Assembly: GCA_048268885.1 (NCBI GenBank)
Contig: JBLWUP010000033.1
Span: forward strand, 1-64,000
DNA from: Pelagibius sp048268885
GTDB taxonomy: Bacteria; Pseudomonadota; Alphaproteobacteria; Kiloniellales; Kiloniellaceae
Length of the DNA stretch: 64,000 bases
Direction of reading: 5' to 3'
Below are positions 1 to 7,491 of this stretch, in pieces; the stretch's first letter is position 1; each line of letters starts with the position of its first letter. Under the pieces are notes generated by a model. The model did no database searches and was not told the origin of the DNA. It saw only the letters and a list, made by a program, of their open reading frames with translations. A program made the position numbers and the translations under genes.

Positions 1-10
1 TTCTAATACA

Positions 11-75
11 TAGAGCAGATTCACAGGGTTGGTGGATCGCCTTCGGCGATTCCAGCCGACCCTGATCTGCTCTAG
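11..75. repeat. Palindromic intergenic repeat bounded by TAGAGCA/TGCTCTA
   Basis: The arms at about 11-35 and 52-75 are inverted copies: TAGAGCAGAT on the left pairs with ATCTGCTCTA on the right, and the pairing continues inward with small interruptions to a short loop. A second element with the same outer ends lies at 18052-18093. Such elements are typically dispersed in alphaproteobacterial intergenic DNA; that this is one family is inferred from the shared ends. Confidence 0.6.
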
Positions 76-557
76 CCGGCGAAAGCAATATCGGCGCCGC
101 CGGGGCGTCATGCATGGGTCCTTCCGGCATAGCCGAAGTCGGAACACGCAACGCCACCTCAAGGAATCCGCTGCTGCCGTTTGGTTCCCTTCCAGCGAAA
201 CGCCGGCGCCCGGCAAAGCTATGCCCGCACCTCCCAACAGTCATAATTGTCCGGCATGAAGCCGCCATGAGAAGAGATTCGCTGTGCCGCTCTCAGATCG
301 CACCGGCCGGGCGTTCTGTGCAGCTTCGTCGCCCCGGGCCGGGGAAAGGGGCCGCGTCTGTTCTGGAGAAATACTTCTAGTAATTTCTGATGTGCCAAAA
401 AACTCAACAAAATAAAGAGAGCCATTACACCTGAATAAATCTATATTTATTTCCACTACGCCAAAAAATATTTAGCGTCTCATTGAAATATCGATGTCGA
501 ACGACCATTTATTCTATACTGGCAAATTGCTGCCGGTGTTTTGAAAGGTGATTTCAG
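76..557. other. Intergenic stretch, no gene seen
   Basis: No reading frame here has a convincing start, ribosome site and protein-like composition. The last 180 bases (about 375-557) are clearly more AT-rich than the surroundings and probably hold the promoter for the small gene at 558, with a possible -10 element TATACT at 515-520. I could not find a well-spaced -35 element. Confidence 0.4.
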
Positions 558-704
558 ATGTCATTCAAGAAATTCTCCTCGACACAGGATTCAGCAGCCA
601 AGGGCGGTTCCGCCGAGAAATCCAAGGAAGCCGCGCCTGCTGAGAAGCCGGGCACGACGCCCGCTCAGAAGTCTGAAGACGTCACGCTGTCGCCAAAGTC
701 TTAG
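558..704 (+). CDS. Hypothetical 48-residue hydrophilic protein
   Basis: A short frame starts at ATG 558 after AAAGGTG, a reasonable ribosome site, and ends at TAG 702-704. The product is rich in Lys, Ser, Ala, Glu and Pro, with no hydrophobic segment, cysteine or recognisable motif, so it is probably disordered. It lies in front of three other small same-strand genes (761-1694), which may form a transcription unit. I do not recognise a family. The start context and biased composition support it, but a non-coding explanation cannot be excluded. Confidence 0.45.
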   Translation: MSFKKFSSTQDSAAKGGSAEKSKEAAPAEKPGTTPAQKSEDVTLSPKS

Positions 705-760
705 GCCGCGGCGTGAAGGGCGATCCCCTCTGCCACGGCCGGTTTTAGCGGGAGCCGCAA

Positions 761-1105
761 ATGACGACGCGGACAGTCGAAAGGACAGTCACCTTCAGGA
801 AGCCCTTCGCCCTCAACGGTCTCGATGAGGTGCTGCCTGCAGGCGACTACAGCGTGGAAACCGAAGAAGAACTCATCGGAGGCATTTCTCACGCCGGCTA
901 CCGGAGAACTTCTACGGTGCTGCGCCTGCCCGTGAAGTCCGGGCCTTCTTACCTGACGCGCGCCTTGAACGTCGATCCGGACGAACTGGATGCGGCCTTG
1001 GCGCGCGACGCGCCGCCCGCGGGAGGCCCGCCATGGGACGCTCGCCATCACCGGATCACGGCACCCGCCGCCGCAGGGGCTCGTGGCCATGAAAAGAAAG
1101 TCTGA
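761..1105 (+). CDS. Conserved hypothetical protein, 114 aa
   Basis: The start ATG 761 follows GGGAG at good spacing. The first 85 residues are compact and mixed in composition (a beta-rich look, with a V-T-F-R-K-P-F start and P-A-G-D-Y and E-E-L-I-G-G motifs) and resemble a short hypothetical family common in Alphaproteobacteria. The last 30 residues are Ala/Pro/Gly-rich and look unstructured. It has no signal peptide or membrane segment. It overlaps the next small gene by a few codons, which suggests co-transcription. The function is unknown. Confidence 0.7.
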   Translation: MTTRTVERTVTFRKPFALNGLDEVLPAGDYSVETEEELIGGISHAGYRRTSTVLRLPVKSGPSYLTRALNVDPDELDAALARDAPPAGGPPWDARHHRITAPAAAGARGHEKKV

Positions 1106-1280
1106 AAACATGGCCCGTTCGAGCCGCGGTTTGAAGAGGGTTTGCCCGGAGTGCGCGACCGAATACCCCGATCAGGATGGAAGACTCACTGCCTGCCCGA
1201 GTTGTGCAACCAAGCCTGAGACGGAGGCAGGAGTCGTGCAGCCGCTCCAGAGCGTGTGGGGCGCGCCGTTCCGCAAGTAG
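1089..1280 (+). CDS. Small zinc-ribbon-like protein, 63 aa
   Basis: The product carries two Cys pairs, C-P-E-C and C-P-S-C, 18-20 residues apart, the spacing of a rubredoxin-type zinc ribbon. Basic residues precede the first pair and a short tail follows the second. The start is uncertain: ATG 1089 (after AGGGG) overlaps the end of the previous gene, while ATG 1110 also has a purine-rich leader. A nucleic-acid or protein contact role is typical of such ribbons, but no specific function can be read from the sequence. Confidence 0.6.
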   Translation: MKRKSENMARSSRGLKRVCPECATEYPDQDGRLTACPSCATKPETEAGVVQPLQSVWGAPFRK

Positions 1281-1379
1281 CCGGCAGAACCTTTGGGTTT
1301 GGATTGTCTGGGGTCTGCTCCGCTGCGCCGCGACAGGGCCGGGCGGCGCCCACACGTGACCAGAAGAGGGTGAGAGACA

Positions 1380-1694
1380 ATGACTGACGATGATCCGGTC
1401 GATCTCGACGTGCACAGAGGCATGGCGGCGCAAAAGGCGACGGAGATCCGCCGGGAGCGGCTGCACCGCTTCCAGGAAGATCAGGCCACCTTGCGGCATC
1501 GCCAGGAAGAACTCGAAACGCACCTCCTTGCCGCGCCGGCCGAGACCTGGTCGGAGGCCGCAGTGAAGGCGGAGTATCTCATACAGCTCTTCGCCGCCAC
1601 GCCGGAAGCCCAGGACCCTCGACGCAAGGAGCTTATTGCTCACGTCATGGATGATTTCGCGCGCCTCTGCGACCTCGAGGAAGAGAGTCCGTGA
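1380..1694 (+). CDS. Hypothetical alpha-helical protein, 104 aa
   Basis: The start ATG 1380 follows AGAGGGTGAG. The product is highly charged and almost entirely helix-forming, with a likely coiled coil at residues 15-50 (many Arg, Glu, Gln) and an acidic C-terminus ending D-L-E-E-E-S-P. It has no cysteines and no membrane segment. It is the last of four small same-strand genes and stops 69 bases before a terminator that serves the opposite strand. No family is recognised. Confidence 0.65.
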   Translation: MTDDDPVDLDVHRGMAAQKATEIRRERLHRFQEDQATLRHRQEELETHLLAAPAETWSEAAVKAEYLIQLFAATPEAQDPRRKELIAHVMDDFARLCDLEEESP

Positions 1695-1763
1695 CGGTAT
1701 CGGCCGTAACAGTATCGGCCGTGACAGCCTGGCGGCGCCCGGCCGTGCTGGTTGGAATCCACT

Positions 1764-1790
1764 AAAAAGGGCCGCCCGAAGGCGGCCCTT
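1764..1790 (-). terminator. Rho-independent terminator for the minus-strand receiver-like gene
   Basis: An 8-bp perfect stem (GGGCCGCC at 1769-1776, GGCGGCCC at 1781-1788) encloses a four-base loop. Read on the minus strand it is followed by five T (1764-1768). It lies 28 bases beyond the stop of the gene at 1818-2600 and may also slow readthrough from the plus-strand genes. Confidence 0.8.
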
Positions 1791-1817
1791 GAAACGACGC
1801 CGATCGCGTGATCGGGA

Positions 1818-2600
1818 TCAGGTGATGTTGAAGCGCTGCAGCACGTCGGCCAGGTCGTCGCCGAACTGGGCGCCGCGGCGGATCAGGCCGACGTTCATCG
1901 GCAGGGACTTCAGGTCCGGATGGTCCGGGTCCAGGCTGGTCAGCAGCGCCACCGGGATCGACTTGGTGGCGGGCATGGCCGCCAGGGCGCAGGCCAGGTC
2001 GACGCCGCTCATGCGCGGCATGACCTGCGAGGTGATCACCATGTCCGGTTTGGTTTCCAGGATCAGCTCGAGCGCCTCGATGGGGTTCAGCACCGTGGCG
2101 ACACGGTAGCCGCAGGCGGCCAGCTCGCGGCCCACCACCTTGGCCGCCGAGCGCTGCGGGATGATCAAGGTCACGTCCTTGTCCATCACCGTGACGTCTT
2201 CGACGTTGAAAGTGTTCTGGGTCGGCAGTTCGCGCAGCACGGCGGCGACCTTGTCGACGTCGACGCTTTCACCGTCCAGCACGGCGGAGATCCGGTCGGC
2301 GAAGGCGATCAGGTCGTCGGCCTGCTTGTCGTCGACGGTGTCGATCTCGCTCAGGTACTCGTCCAGCCGGTGGGTCAGGGGACCGAAACCGACCAGGTTC
2401 ACCGCGCGGGCCTTCATGCGCAGATTGGCCGATTCCATAGCCAGGGTCTTGGCGGCTTCCTTGGGATTGAGGACGCCGTTTTTGACCTGCTGGACGCGAA
2501 GCTCCAGGTTGCTGACGAGATCGCGTGCCTCGTCCAAGACTTCGCTCTCAAGCTGAGAATCGACCTCTTCTTCGGAAATCAACCCACGCGTGGTGGCCAT
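1818..2600 (-). CDS. Receiver-like regulator lacking the phosphorylation residues
   Basis: The 260-residue protein has an N-terminal all-helical region (about 25-125) that resembles a histidine phosphotransfer bundle and a C-terminal half (about 140-260) with the layout of a CheY-like receiver. The chemistry is missing. The acidic pair expected near residue 148 is Pro-Gln, the phospho-acceptor Asp is Ser191 (V-I-T-S-Q-V-M-P), and no H-x-L-K-G motif occurs in the helical part. It could act as a protein-binding scaffold. The ATG at 2600 is preferred over the GTG at 2603 because GGAG sits seven bases upstream. It is a single-gene unit closed by the terminator at 1764. The fold is inferred by eye; absence of the residues is directly visible. 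Confidence 0.75.
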   Translation of the reverse strand: MATTRGLISEEEVDSQLESEVLDEARDLVSNLELRVQQVKNGVLNPKEAAKTLAMESANLRMKARAVNLVGFGPLTHRLDEYLSEIDTVDDKQADDLIAFADRISAVLDGESVDVDKVAAVLRELPTQNTFNVEDVTVMDKDVTLIIPQRSAAKVVGRELAACGYRVATVLNPIEALELILETKPDMVITSQVMPRMSGVDLACALAAMPATKSIPVALLTSLDPDHPDLKSLPMNVGLIRRGAQFGDDLADVLQRFNIT

Positions 2601-2748
2601 CACCTTACTCCATAACCTGCTTCTGCGGGAACCTGACAGGGGTCAGCGGCCTCAGATTAGAGGCTAAGGGTTAAGGCTGTATAAATGCCGATGTAACTAC
2701 AGGTTGTGCGGCAAGCGGGCGATTTCCGGGCGGGACGCTGCCCGGCCG

Positions 2749-4104
2749 CTAGACCGGCAGCCAGATCCGGGCCCTGAGCCCGCCGCCGGGCGCGGATTCC
2801 AGGGCGACGTCGCCGCCGTGGCTGCGGGCGACGTCGCGGGCAATGGTCAGGCCCAGCCCGACGCCGCCGGTCGCCGGGTTGCGCGACTGCTCCAGGCGGT
2901 AGAAGGGTTTGAAGACGTCCTCGTGGCGTTCCGGCGGGATGCCGGGGCCGTCGTCGTCGACCGTGACCTCCACCATGTTCTTGCGCCGTCCGGCCCGCAC
3001 CGCCACGTGCTGGCCGTGGCGCTGGGCGTTGGCGATCAGGTTGGTCAGGCAGCGGCGCATGCCGTCGCGGCGCAGCGGCAGGGTGATGTCCTGCTCGACG
3101 TGCAGGTCGACGGCGCGGCCGTCGCGCGTCATCTGGAAAACCACGTCCCGCAGCAGCCCGCCGAGGTCGGTCGGCGCCGGCGTCTCCTGGCCCTCGCCGC
3201 GGGCGAAGGCGAGGTAACCTTCGACCATGTGCTGCATCTCCGACACGTCGGATTGCAGGTTCTGCACGTCGGGGGCCTCCCCCAGCATCTCCAGCTGCAG
3301 CTTCATGCGGGTCAGCGGTGTGCGCAGGTCGTGACTGACGCCGGCCAGCATCTCGGTGCGCTGCTGGATCTGCCGCTTGATGCGGTCGCGCATGTTGATG
3401 AAGGCGGCGGCGGCCTGGCGGACCTCCGTTGCGCCTTCCGGCTTGAAGTCGCGCACCTCCTGGCCCTTGCCGAAGCTCTCGGCGGCGCGGGCCAGGCGGC
3501 GGATCGGCTTCACCTGGTTGCGCATGAAGATGACGGCGATGCCGAACAGCAGGATCGAGCTGCCGATGGTCCAGAAGATGAAGATATAGGTGGTGGAGGA
3601 GAACAGGCGCTCGTCGGTCACCAGCGCGCGCAGCACGCCGTCGCGCAGCTGCACACGAATTTCCACCCGGCCCGCGATCGAGCGCGCGTCGATGACGAAG
3701 GGCTGGCGCAGGCGTTCCTGCAGGGCGTCGTAGAGGCGCGCCTCGACCACGCCCCGGGTCTCGCGCTTCATCGGCTGCGACAGCTCCGCCCCGCTGTTGA
3801 AGGTCAGCTCCAGCTGCATGTTGGAACGCGCGAGCTGGAAGATCTGGCGGCGCTCGAGATCGTTGTCGCTGTTGGCCAGCAAGGTGATGACCGCCGCCAG
3901 GTCGCCGGCCAGGCCCTGAGCCAGGCGCTTGGTGATGGTGTCGTAGTGGCGGTCATAGAACACCCAGGTGGAGATCACCTGCATCAGGATCAGCGGCGTG
4001 ATGATGATCAGCACGGCCCGGCCGAGCAGGGAGCGCGGCAGGAAGCGGCGGACCGGGCCCGGGCCGCCTTGCGGGTAGAGAGGGTTCGGCGGGGAGCTGC
4101 TCAT
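2749..4104 (-). CDS. EnvZ-type sensor histidine kinase
   Basis: The 451-residue inner-membrane kinase has a first membrane helix at about 27-49, a periplasmic sensor of about 120 residues, a second helix at 170-193, a HAMP linker to about 245, and a dimerisation helix with phospho-acceptor His258 (G-V-S-H-D-L-R-T-P-L). The ATPase domain has an N box near 355, D-D-D-G-P-G at 383 and G-G-V-G-L-G-L at 413. Its start is 34 bases after the OmpR-type regulator stop, so the two are surely a cognate pair. The signal is unknown: the periplasmic domain shows no recognisable ligand motif. Confidence 0.93.
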   Translation of the reverse strand: MSSSPPNPLYPQGGPGPVRRFLPRSLLGRAVLIIITPLILMQVISTWVFYDRHYDTITKRLAQGLAGDLAAVITLLANSDNDLERRQIFQLARSNMQLELTFNSGAELSQPMKRETRGVVEARLYDALQERLRQPFVIDARSIAGRVEIRVQLRDGVLRALVTDERLFSSTTYIFIFWTIGSSILLFGIAVIFMRNQVKPIRRLARAAESFGKGQEVRDFKPEGATEVRQAAAAFINMRDRIKRQIQQRTEMLAGVSHDLRTPLTRMKLQLEMLGEAPDVQNLQSDVSEMQHMVEGYLAFARGEGQETPAPTDLGGLLRDVVFQMTRDGRAVDLHVEQDITLPLRRDGMRRCLTNLIANAQRHGQHVAVRAGRRKNMVEVTVDDDGPGIPPERHEDVFKPFYRLEQSRNPATGGVGLGLTIARDVARSHGGDVALESAPGGGLRARIWLPV

Positions 4105-4138
4105 GGCTCCACAGTGTCGTCAGGTGAAGGGCGAAGCA

Positions 4139-4840
4139 TCAATCGGGCATCAGGACGTAGCCGGTGCCGCGGACCGTCTGCAGGTAGCGTGGAAACTTCG
4201 GGTCCGTCTCGATCTTGCGGCGCAGGCGGGTGACCTGCACGTCGATGGTGCGCGTGTTGCCGCTGATCATGCTCTCCTCGCCCAGATCGTCGCGGCTGAT
4301 CGGCTCGCCGGCGCGCCGGGCCAAGGCCTTCAGCAGCGAGGCTTCGGCGGTGGTCAGCCGCACGAAACTGCCGGCCTTGGTCAGCTCCTCGCGTTCCAGG
4401 TCGAAGCAGAAGTCGCCGAAGGTGACCTTGGTCTCGGCCGCGGCGGCGGCGGGCGGCGGCACGCGGCGCAGGATGGCGTTGATGCGCAGCACCAGCTCGC
4501 GCGGCTCGAAAGGCTTGGGCAGATAGTCGTCGGCGCCGCACTCGAAGCCGGCGATGCGGTTCTCGGTCTCGTTCATCGCGGTGAGCAGCAGGATCGGCAC
4601 GCTGCTTCCGCGGCGCAGGGTCTCGGTCAGCTCCAGGCCGGTTTCGCCGGGCATCATGATGTCGAGCACCAGGAGGTCGAAGGCGATGGAGGTGAGCTTG
4701 GCGCGCGCGTCGGCGGCATCCACTGCCGTGGTGACGCGAAAGTCCTTTTCGCTGAGATAGCGCTGCAGCAGCTCGCGCAGGCGCGTATCGTCGTCGACGA
4801 CCAGGATGTGCGGTTGCTCGGCCAGGGCATCCTCGTTCAT
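4139..4840 (-). CDS. OmpR-family response regulator
   Basis: A 233-residue two-domain regulator. The receiver (about 10-125) has all expected residues: the acidic pair at 16-17, phospho-acceptor Asp60 in V-L-D-I-M-M-P, Thr87 and Lys109. The C-terminal winged-helix DNA-binding domain ends with the usual G-T-G-Y-V-L motif. It lies between a MarR-type gene upstream and its kinase downstream, all on the minus strand within 50-55 bases of each other. This order recalls the petP-petR pair of Rhodobacter, but assignment to PetR is inference from context only. Confidence 0.94.
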   Translation of the reverse strand: MNEDALAEQPHILVVDDDTRLRELLQRYLSEKDFRVTTAVDAADARAKLTSIAFDLLVLDIMMPGETGLELTETLRRGSSVPILLLTAMNETENRIAGFECGADDYLPKPFEPRELVLRINAILRRVPPPAAAAAETKVTFGDFCFDLEREELTKAGSFVRLTTAEASLLKALARRAGEPISRDDLGEESMISGNTRTIDVQVTRLRRKIETDPKFPRYLQTVRGTGYVLMPD

Positions 4841-4893
4841 GGGGCCGGAGTATAGGCGCGCGGGGGGCGGCCTGCGAGGGTTTAAAGCGAGGC

Positions 4894-5457
4894 TTAGCGG
4901 CGCGCCGCGGTCTTCGGCGGGGGCTCTTTGAGGCCCGGCTTGCCGCCCGGTTTCCCGCCCGGCTTCCCGGGTGTCTCGGGCCGTTCGAAGCGGCCGCGGT
5001 CGGCCTCGTCGATGATGTTCATCAGCACGGTGCGGAAGCCCTCCACCGCTTCGGCGCCGGCGGTGCGGTAGGCGCGGGCGATGCGGATGCGCTGCTGCTC
5101 GGTCAGCTTGTTCTCCAACTCGCGGCCCTTGTCGGTCAGCTCCAGCAGGCGCTGGCGGCGGTCGCGCAGGCCCGGGCGCTGGGTGATGAAGTCCTCGCGC
5201 ACCAGCTGGCTCAGCACGCGGGAGAGGGACTGCTTGGTGATGCGCAGGATGGCCAGCAGCTCCGACACCGTGATGCCGGGATGGCGGCCGACGAAGTAGA
5301 TCACCCGGTGGTGGGCCCGCCCGAAGCCGTAGTCGGCCAGGATCTGGTCCGGCTCGCCGGTGAAATCGCGGTAGGCGAAGAACAGCAGCTCCATCGCCTG
5401 GCGCAGTTCCTCTTCACGCAGGAAGAGGGGATTGGGACCACCTTTTATGTCAGCCAT
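4894..5457 (-). CDS. MarR-family transcriptional regulator
   Basis: The 187-residue protein has a standard MarR winged helix-turn-helix (about 35-145), including T-V-S-E-L-L for the first helix, T-K-Q-S-L-S-R for the recognition helix and D-R-R-Q-R-L in the wing. The tail from about 160 is a Pro-Gly-Lys repeat (G-K-P-G-G-K-P-G), probably disordered. It is the first gene of a three-gene run with the response regulator and kinase; the pairing of MarR with an OmpR-type gene matches petP-petR of Rhodobacter. An 8-7-8 inverted repeat 40 bases upstream of its start could be its operator. Confidence 0.9.
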   Translation of the reverse strand: MADIKGGPNPLFLREEELRQAMELLFFAYRDFTGEPDQILADYGFGRAHHRVIYFVGRHPGITVSELLAILRITKQSLSRVLSQLVREDFITQRPGLRDRRQRLLELTDKGRELENKLTEQQRIRIARAYRTAGAEAVEGFRTVLMNIIDEADRGRFERPETPGKPGGKPGGKPGLKEPPPKTAARR

Positions 5458-5497
5458 GTTGACATATCTACCTAATCTTGTTACACAGGGCTAGCAA

Positions 5498-5520
5498 GAT
5501 TTGATCGAAAGTATCAAATC
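5498..5520. promoter_or_regulatory. Inverted repeat in the marR-ilvE divergent region
   Basis: GATTTGAT (5498-5505) and ATCAAATC (5513-5520) are perfect inverted arms around seven bases. The length and place, 41 bases before the MarR start and in the shared upstream region of ilvE, fit an operator for a dimeric regulator, most simply the MarR protein itself. No binding data can be read from the sequence. Confidence 0.5.
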
Positions 5521-5688
5521 GGAACTATTAACGGAAAAAAATCTCTGATTGGTTAGTGTTACTGACTGATCTGCCGTGAAGAGCAGGCGCTTCTGGATAA
5601 GTGGGGCCGGACCGGCGAGGGCGCCGTCCGGGTAACCGCACCCCGGCAAGGGGTTTGGCAAACAAGCTTTTTAGGGACGAGACGCGAG

Positions 5689-6582
5689 ATGTCCATACTT
5701 CCTTTCGACGACCGTGACGGCGTCATCTGGTACAACGGCGAACTGCTGCCCTGGCGCGACGCCAAGCTGCACGTCCTCAGCCACGGCCTGCACTACGCAA
5801 GCTGCGTCTTCGAGGGCGAGCGCTCCTATGCCGGGCGCATCTTCAAGATGGAAGAGCACCACGACCGGCTGCTCAATTCCGGCAAGATCCTGGGCTTCCA
5901 GGTACCCTACAGCCGCGCCGAGATCGACGCTGCGGCCCAGGCGGTGCTAGAGGCCAACGGCATTTCCGACGGCTACGTCCGCCCGGTGGCCTGGCGCGGC
6001 AGCGAGATGATGGCGGTCTCCGCCCAGCAGACGAAGATCCATGTCGCCGTCGCCGCCTGGCAGTGGCCGGCCTACTTCAGCCCGGAAGCGCGCATGAAGG
6101 GCATCCGCATGACCTTCGGGGAGTGGAAGCGGCCTTCGCCGGAGACGGCGCCCTGCAAGTCCAAGGCCGCCGGCCTATATATGATCTGTACCATGTCCAA
6201 GCACGCGGCCGAGGCCAAGGGCTATGCCGACGCCCTGATGCTGGATTACCGCGGCTTGATTGCGGAGGCGACTGGTGCCAACGTATTCCTGGTCCAGGAC
6301 GGCAAGATCCACACGCCGACCCCGGACTGCTTCCTGGACGGTATTACCCGCCGCACGGTGATCGACTTGGCCAAGCGCCGCGGTTACGAGGTCATCGAGC
6401 GGGCGATCAAGCCGGAAGAACTGGCCCAGACCCAGGAAGTTTTTCTTACCGGTACGGCCGTGGAGGTGACCCCGGTGGCCGAGATCGACGATTACAAGTT
6501 TGAAGCGGGCGAGATCACCCGCAATCTGGTGAACGATTACGACGCCCTGGTGCGCAAGCACGCGGCGGCCAGCGCCGCCTAG
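5689..6582 (+). CDS. ilvE: Branched-chain amino acid aminotransferase
   Basis: This PLP enzyme of fold type IV catalyses the last step of Leu, Ile and Val synthesis and the first of their breakdown, in the cytoplasm. At 297 residues it has the family length. Visible features are the N-terminal H-V-L-S-H-G-L-H-Y segment, the PLP lysine Lys159 in C-K-S-K-A-A-G, the E-A-T-G-A-N-V-F loop near 193 and the phosphate-binding G-I-T-R-R-T-V near 218. Unusually for a family that often reads G-G-N-Y after the lysine, it has A-A-G-L-Y. It is monocistronic, closed by a strong terminator 27 bases after the stop. A D-amino acid or aminodeoxychorismate role is less likely. Confidence 0.92.
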   Translation: MSILPFDDRDGVIWYNGELLPWRDAKLHVLSHGLHYASCVFEGERSYAGRIFKMEEHHDRLLNSGKILGFQVPYSRAEIDAAAQAVLEANGISDGYVRPVAWRGSEMMAVSAQQTKIHVAVAAWQWPAYFSPEARMKGIRMTFGEWKRPSPETAPCKSKAAGLYMICTMSKHAAEAKGYADALMLDYRGLIAEATGANVFLVQDGKIHTPTPDCFLDGITRRTVIDLAKRRGYEVIERAIKPEELAQTQEVFLTGTAVEVTPVAEIDDYKFEAGEITRNLVNDYDALVRKHAAASAA

Positions 6583-6608
6583 CGCCGCCCCCATCGGTCT
6601 GACGAGAG

Positions 6609-6647
6609 ACCGGGCGGCGCGAAGGAGGCGCCGCCCGGTTTTTTTTT
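6609..6647 (+). terminator. Strong rho-independent terminator after ilvE
   Basis: An 11-bp GC stem (CCGGGCGGCGC with GCGCCGCCCGG) spans about 6610-6638 with a 7-base loop and is followed by nine T. It is one of the clearest terminators in the window. Confidence 0.93.
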
Positions 6648-6675
6648 GTGATTTGAAGAGATTGGAGAGTCCGAG

Positions 6676-7176
6676 ATGTCCCGTGCCTTCGTGAAGGAAG
6701 ACGACGCCGGTACCCCGGAAGAAAAAGTCGACCTGCCGATCAGCGAGCATCCCAACTTCGTCACCCCGGCGGGCCTTCAGATGCTGAAAGACAAGGTCGC
6801 CGAGTACGAGGCCGAGCGCGCCGAGCTGAAGACGCACGGCGACGAGCTGGCGACCCAGTCTCACCTGCCGCGCGTCGAGCAGGAGGTGCGCTATTGGGAG
6901 GAGCGCCTGCGCACGGCGATCCTGGTGGACATGGCCAAGCAGCCGCGCGACAAGGTCGCCTTCGGCGCCGTGGTCACGGTGGAGGACGAGGACGGCAAGG
7001 CGCACGACTACCAGATCGTCGGCGAGGACGAGGCCGAGCCGCAGAACGGCAAGGTCTCTTATGTCTCGCCTTTGGCTCGGGCCCTCGACGGTTCGCAAGT
7101 CGGCGACAGCATCACCTGGAAACGCCCCGCCGGCGACCAGGAACTGGAAGTGACGGGGATCAAGTACGAGGGGTGA
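6676..7176 (+). CDS. GreA/GreB-family transcription factor with an altered tip
   Basis: The 166-residue protein starts M-S-R-A-F-V-K-E, as do many alphaproteobacterial proteins annotated as GreB-like. It has an N-terminal coiled coil (about 30-85) and a C-terminal FKBP-like domain (about 90-166) with S-P-L-A-R-A-L. Gre factors enter the RNA polymerase secondary channel and stimulate transcript cleavage through acidic residues in a D-L-S-E-N-A-E-Y tip. Here the tip reads H-G-D-E-L-A-T-Q-S (54-62): the Asp remains but the second acid is not in place. Cleavage activity is therefore doubtful. A canonical GreA is encoded at 52102-52578. ATG 6676 follows GGAGAG. Confidence 0.85.
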   Translation: MSRAFVKEDDAGTPEEKVDLPISEHPNFVTPAGLQMLKDKVAEYEAERAELKTHGDELATQSHLPRVEQEVRYWEERLRTAILVDMAKQPRDKVAFGAVVTVEDEDGKAHDYQIVGEDEAEPQNGKVSYVSPLARALDGSQVGDSITWKRPAGDQELEVTGIKYEG

Positions 7177-7197
7177 GGCATAGAGCGGCTTGTCTTC

Positions 7198-7491
7198 TCA
7201 GTACCCGGCTTCCTTCTGATGCCGGAAAGCGAGCACATAGACGGCATCGTCATCCGGTTCGTAACGATAGAGCGCCACGTAGCCGGTCTCCCCGAAAGGA
7301 ATGAGCTGTTCCCTGAGTTCAGGGTGGTCGTCCAGCGGCCGCCCCATGGCCGGGTAGCGTTCCAGCAGGTCGAACTGTTCGAGGATCGCCTGGGCGGCGC
7401 GACGGGCCGCCGCGGGGTTCTTCTCAGCGAGGAATGTGCGGCAGATTTCGAGGCCGCGAACAGCCCCTTCGGTAACGACTACTCGTGGCAA
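7198..7491 (-). CDS. ParE/RelE-superfamily toxin
   Basis: The 97-residue protein has the ParE layout: A-x-x-x-L-E start, A-R-R-A-A-Q-A-I-L helix, L-E-R-Y-P-A-M-G-R-P turn at about 43-52, then the strand pattern with Y-R-Y-E-P and V-L-A-F-R-H-Q-K near the end. ParE toxins inhibit DNA gyrase, while RelE relatives cut mRNA on the ribosome; the sequence alone does not decide. Its start lies 13 bases inside the antitoxin gene, the usual coupling of antitoxin first, toxin second. Confidence 0.88.
   Translation of the reverse strand: MPRVVVTEGAVRGLEICRTFLAEKNPAAARRAAQAILEQFDLLERYPAMGRPLDDHPELREQLIPFGETGYVALYRYEPDDDAVYVLAFRHQKEAGY

Noticed and set aside
2704..4233. Long plus-strand reading frame opposite the EnvZ-type kinase
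   Set aside because: It is an antisense artefact of the GC-rich codon pattern; the kinase domains on the other strand are unambiguous.
5575..5634. Possible 19-residue leader peptide upstream of ilvE
   Set aside because: Its translation is not rich in Leu, Ile or Val, and no attenuator structure is visible before ilvE.
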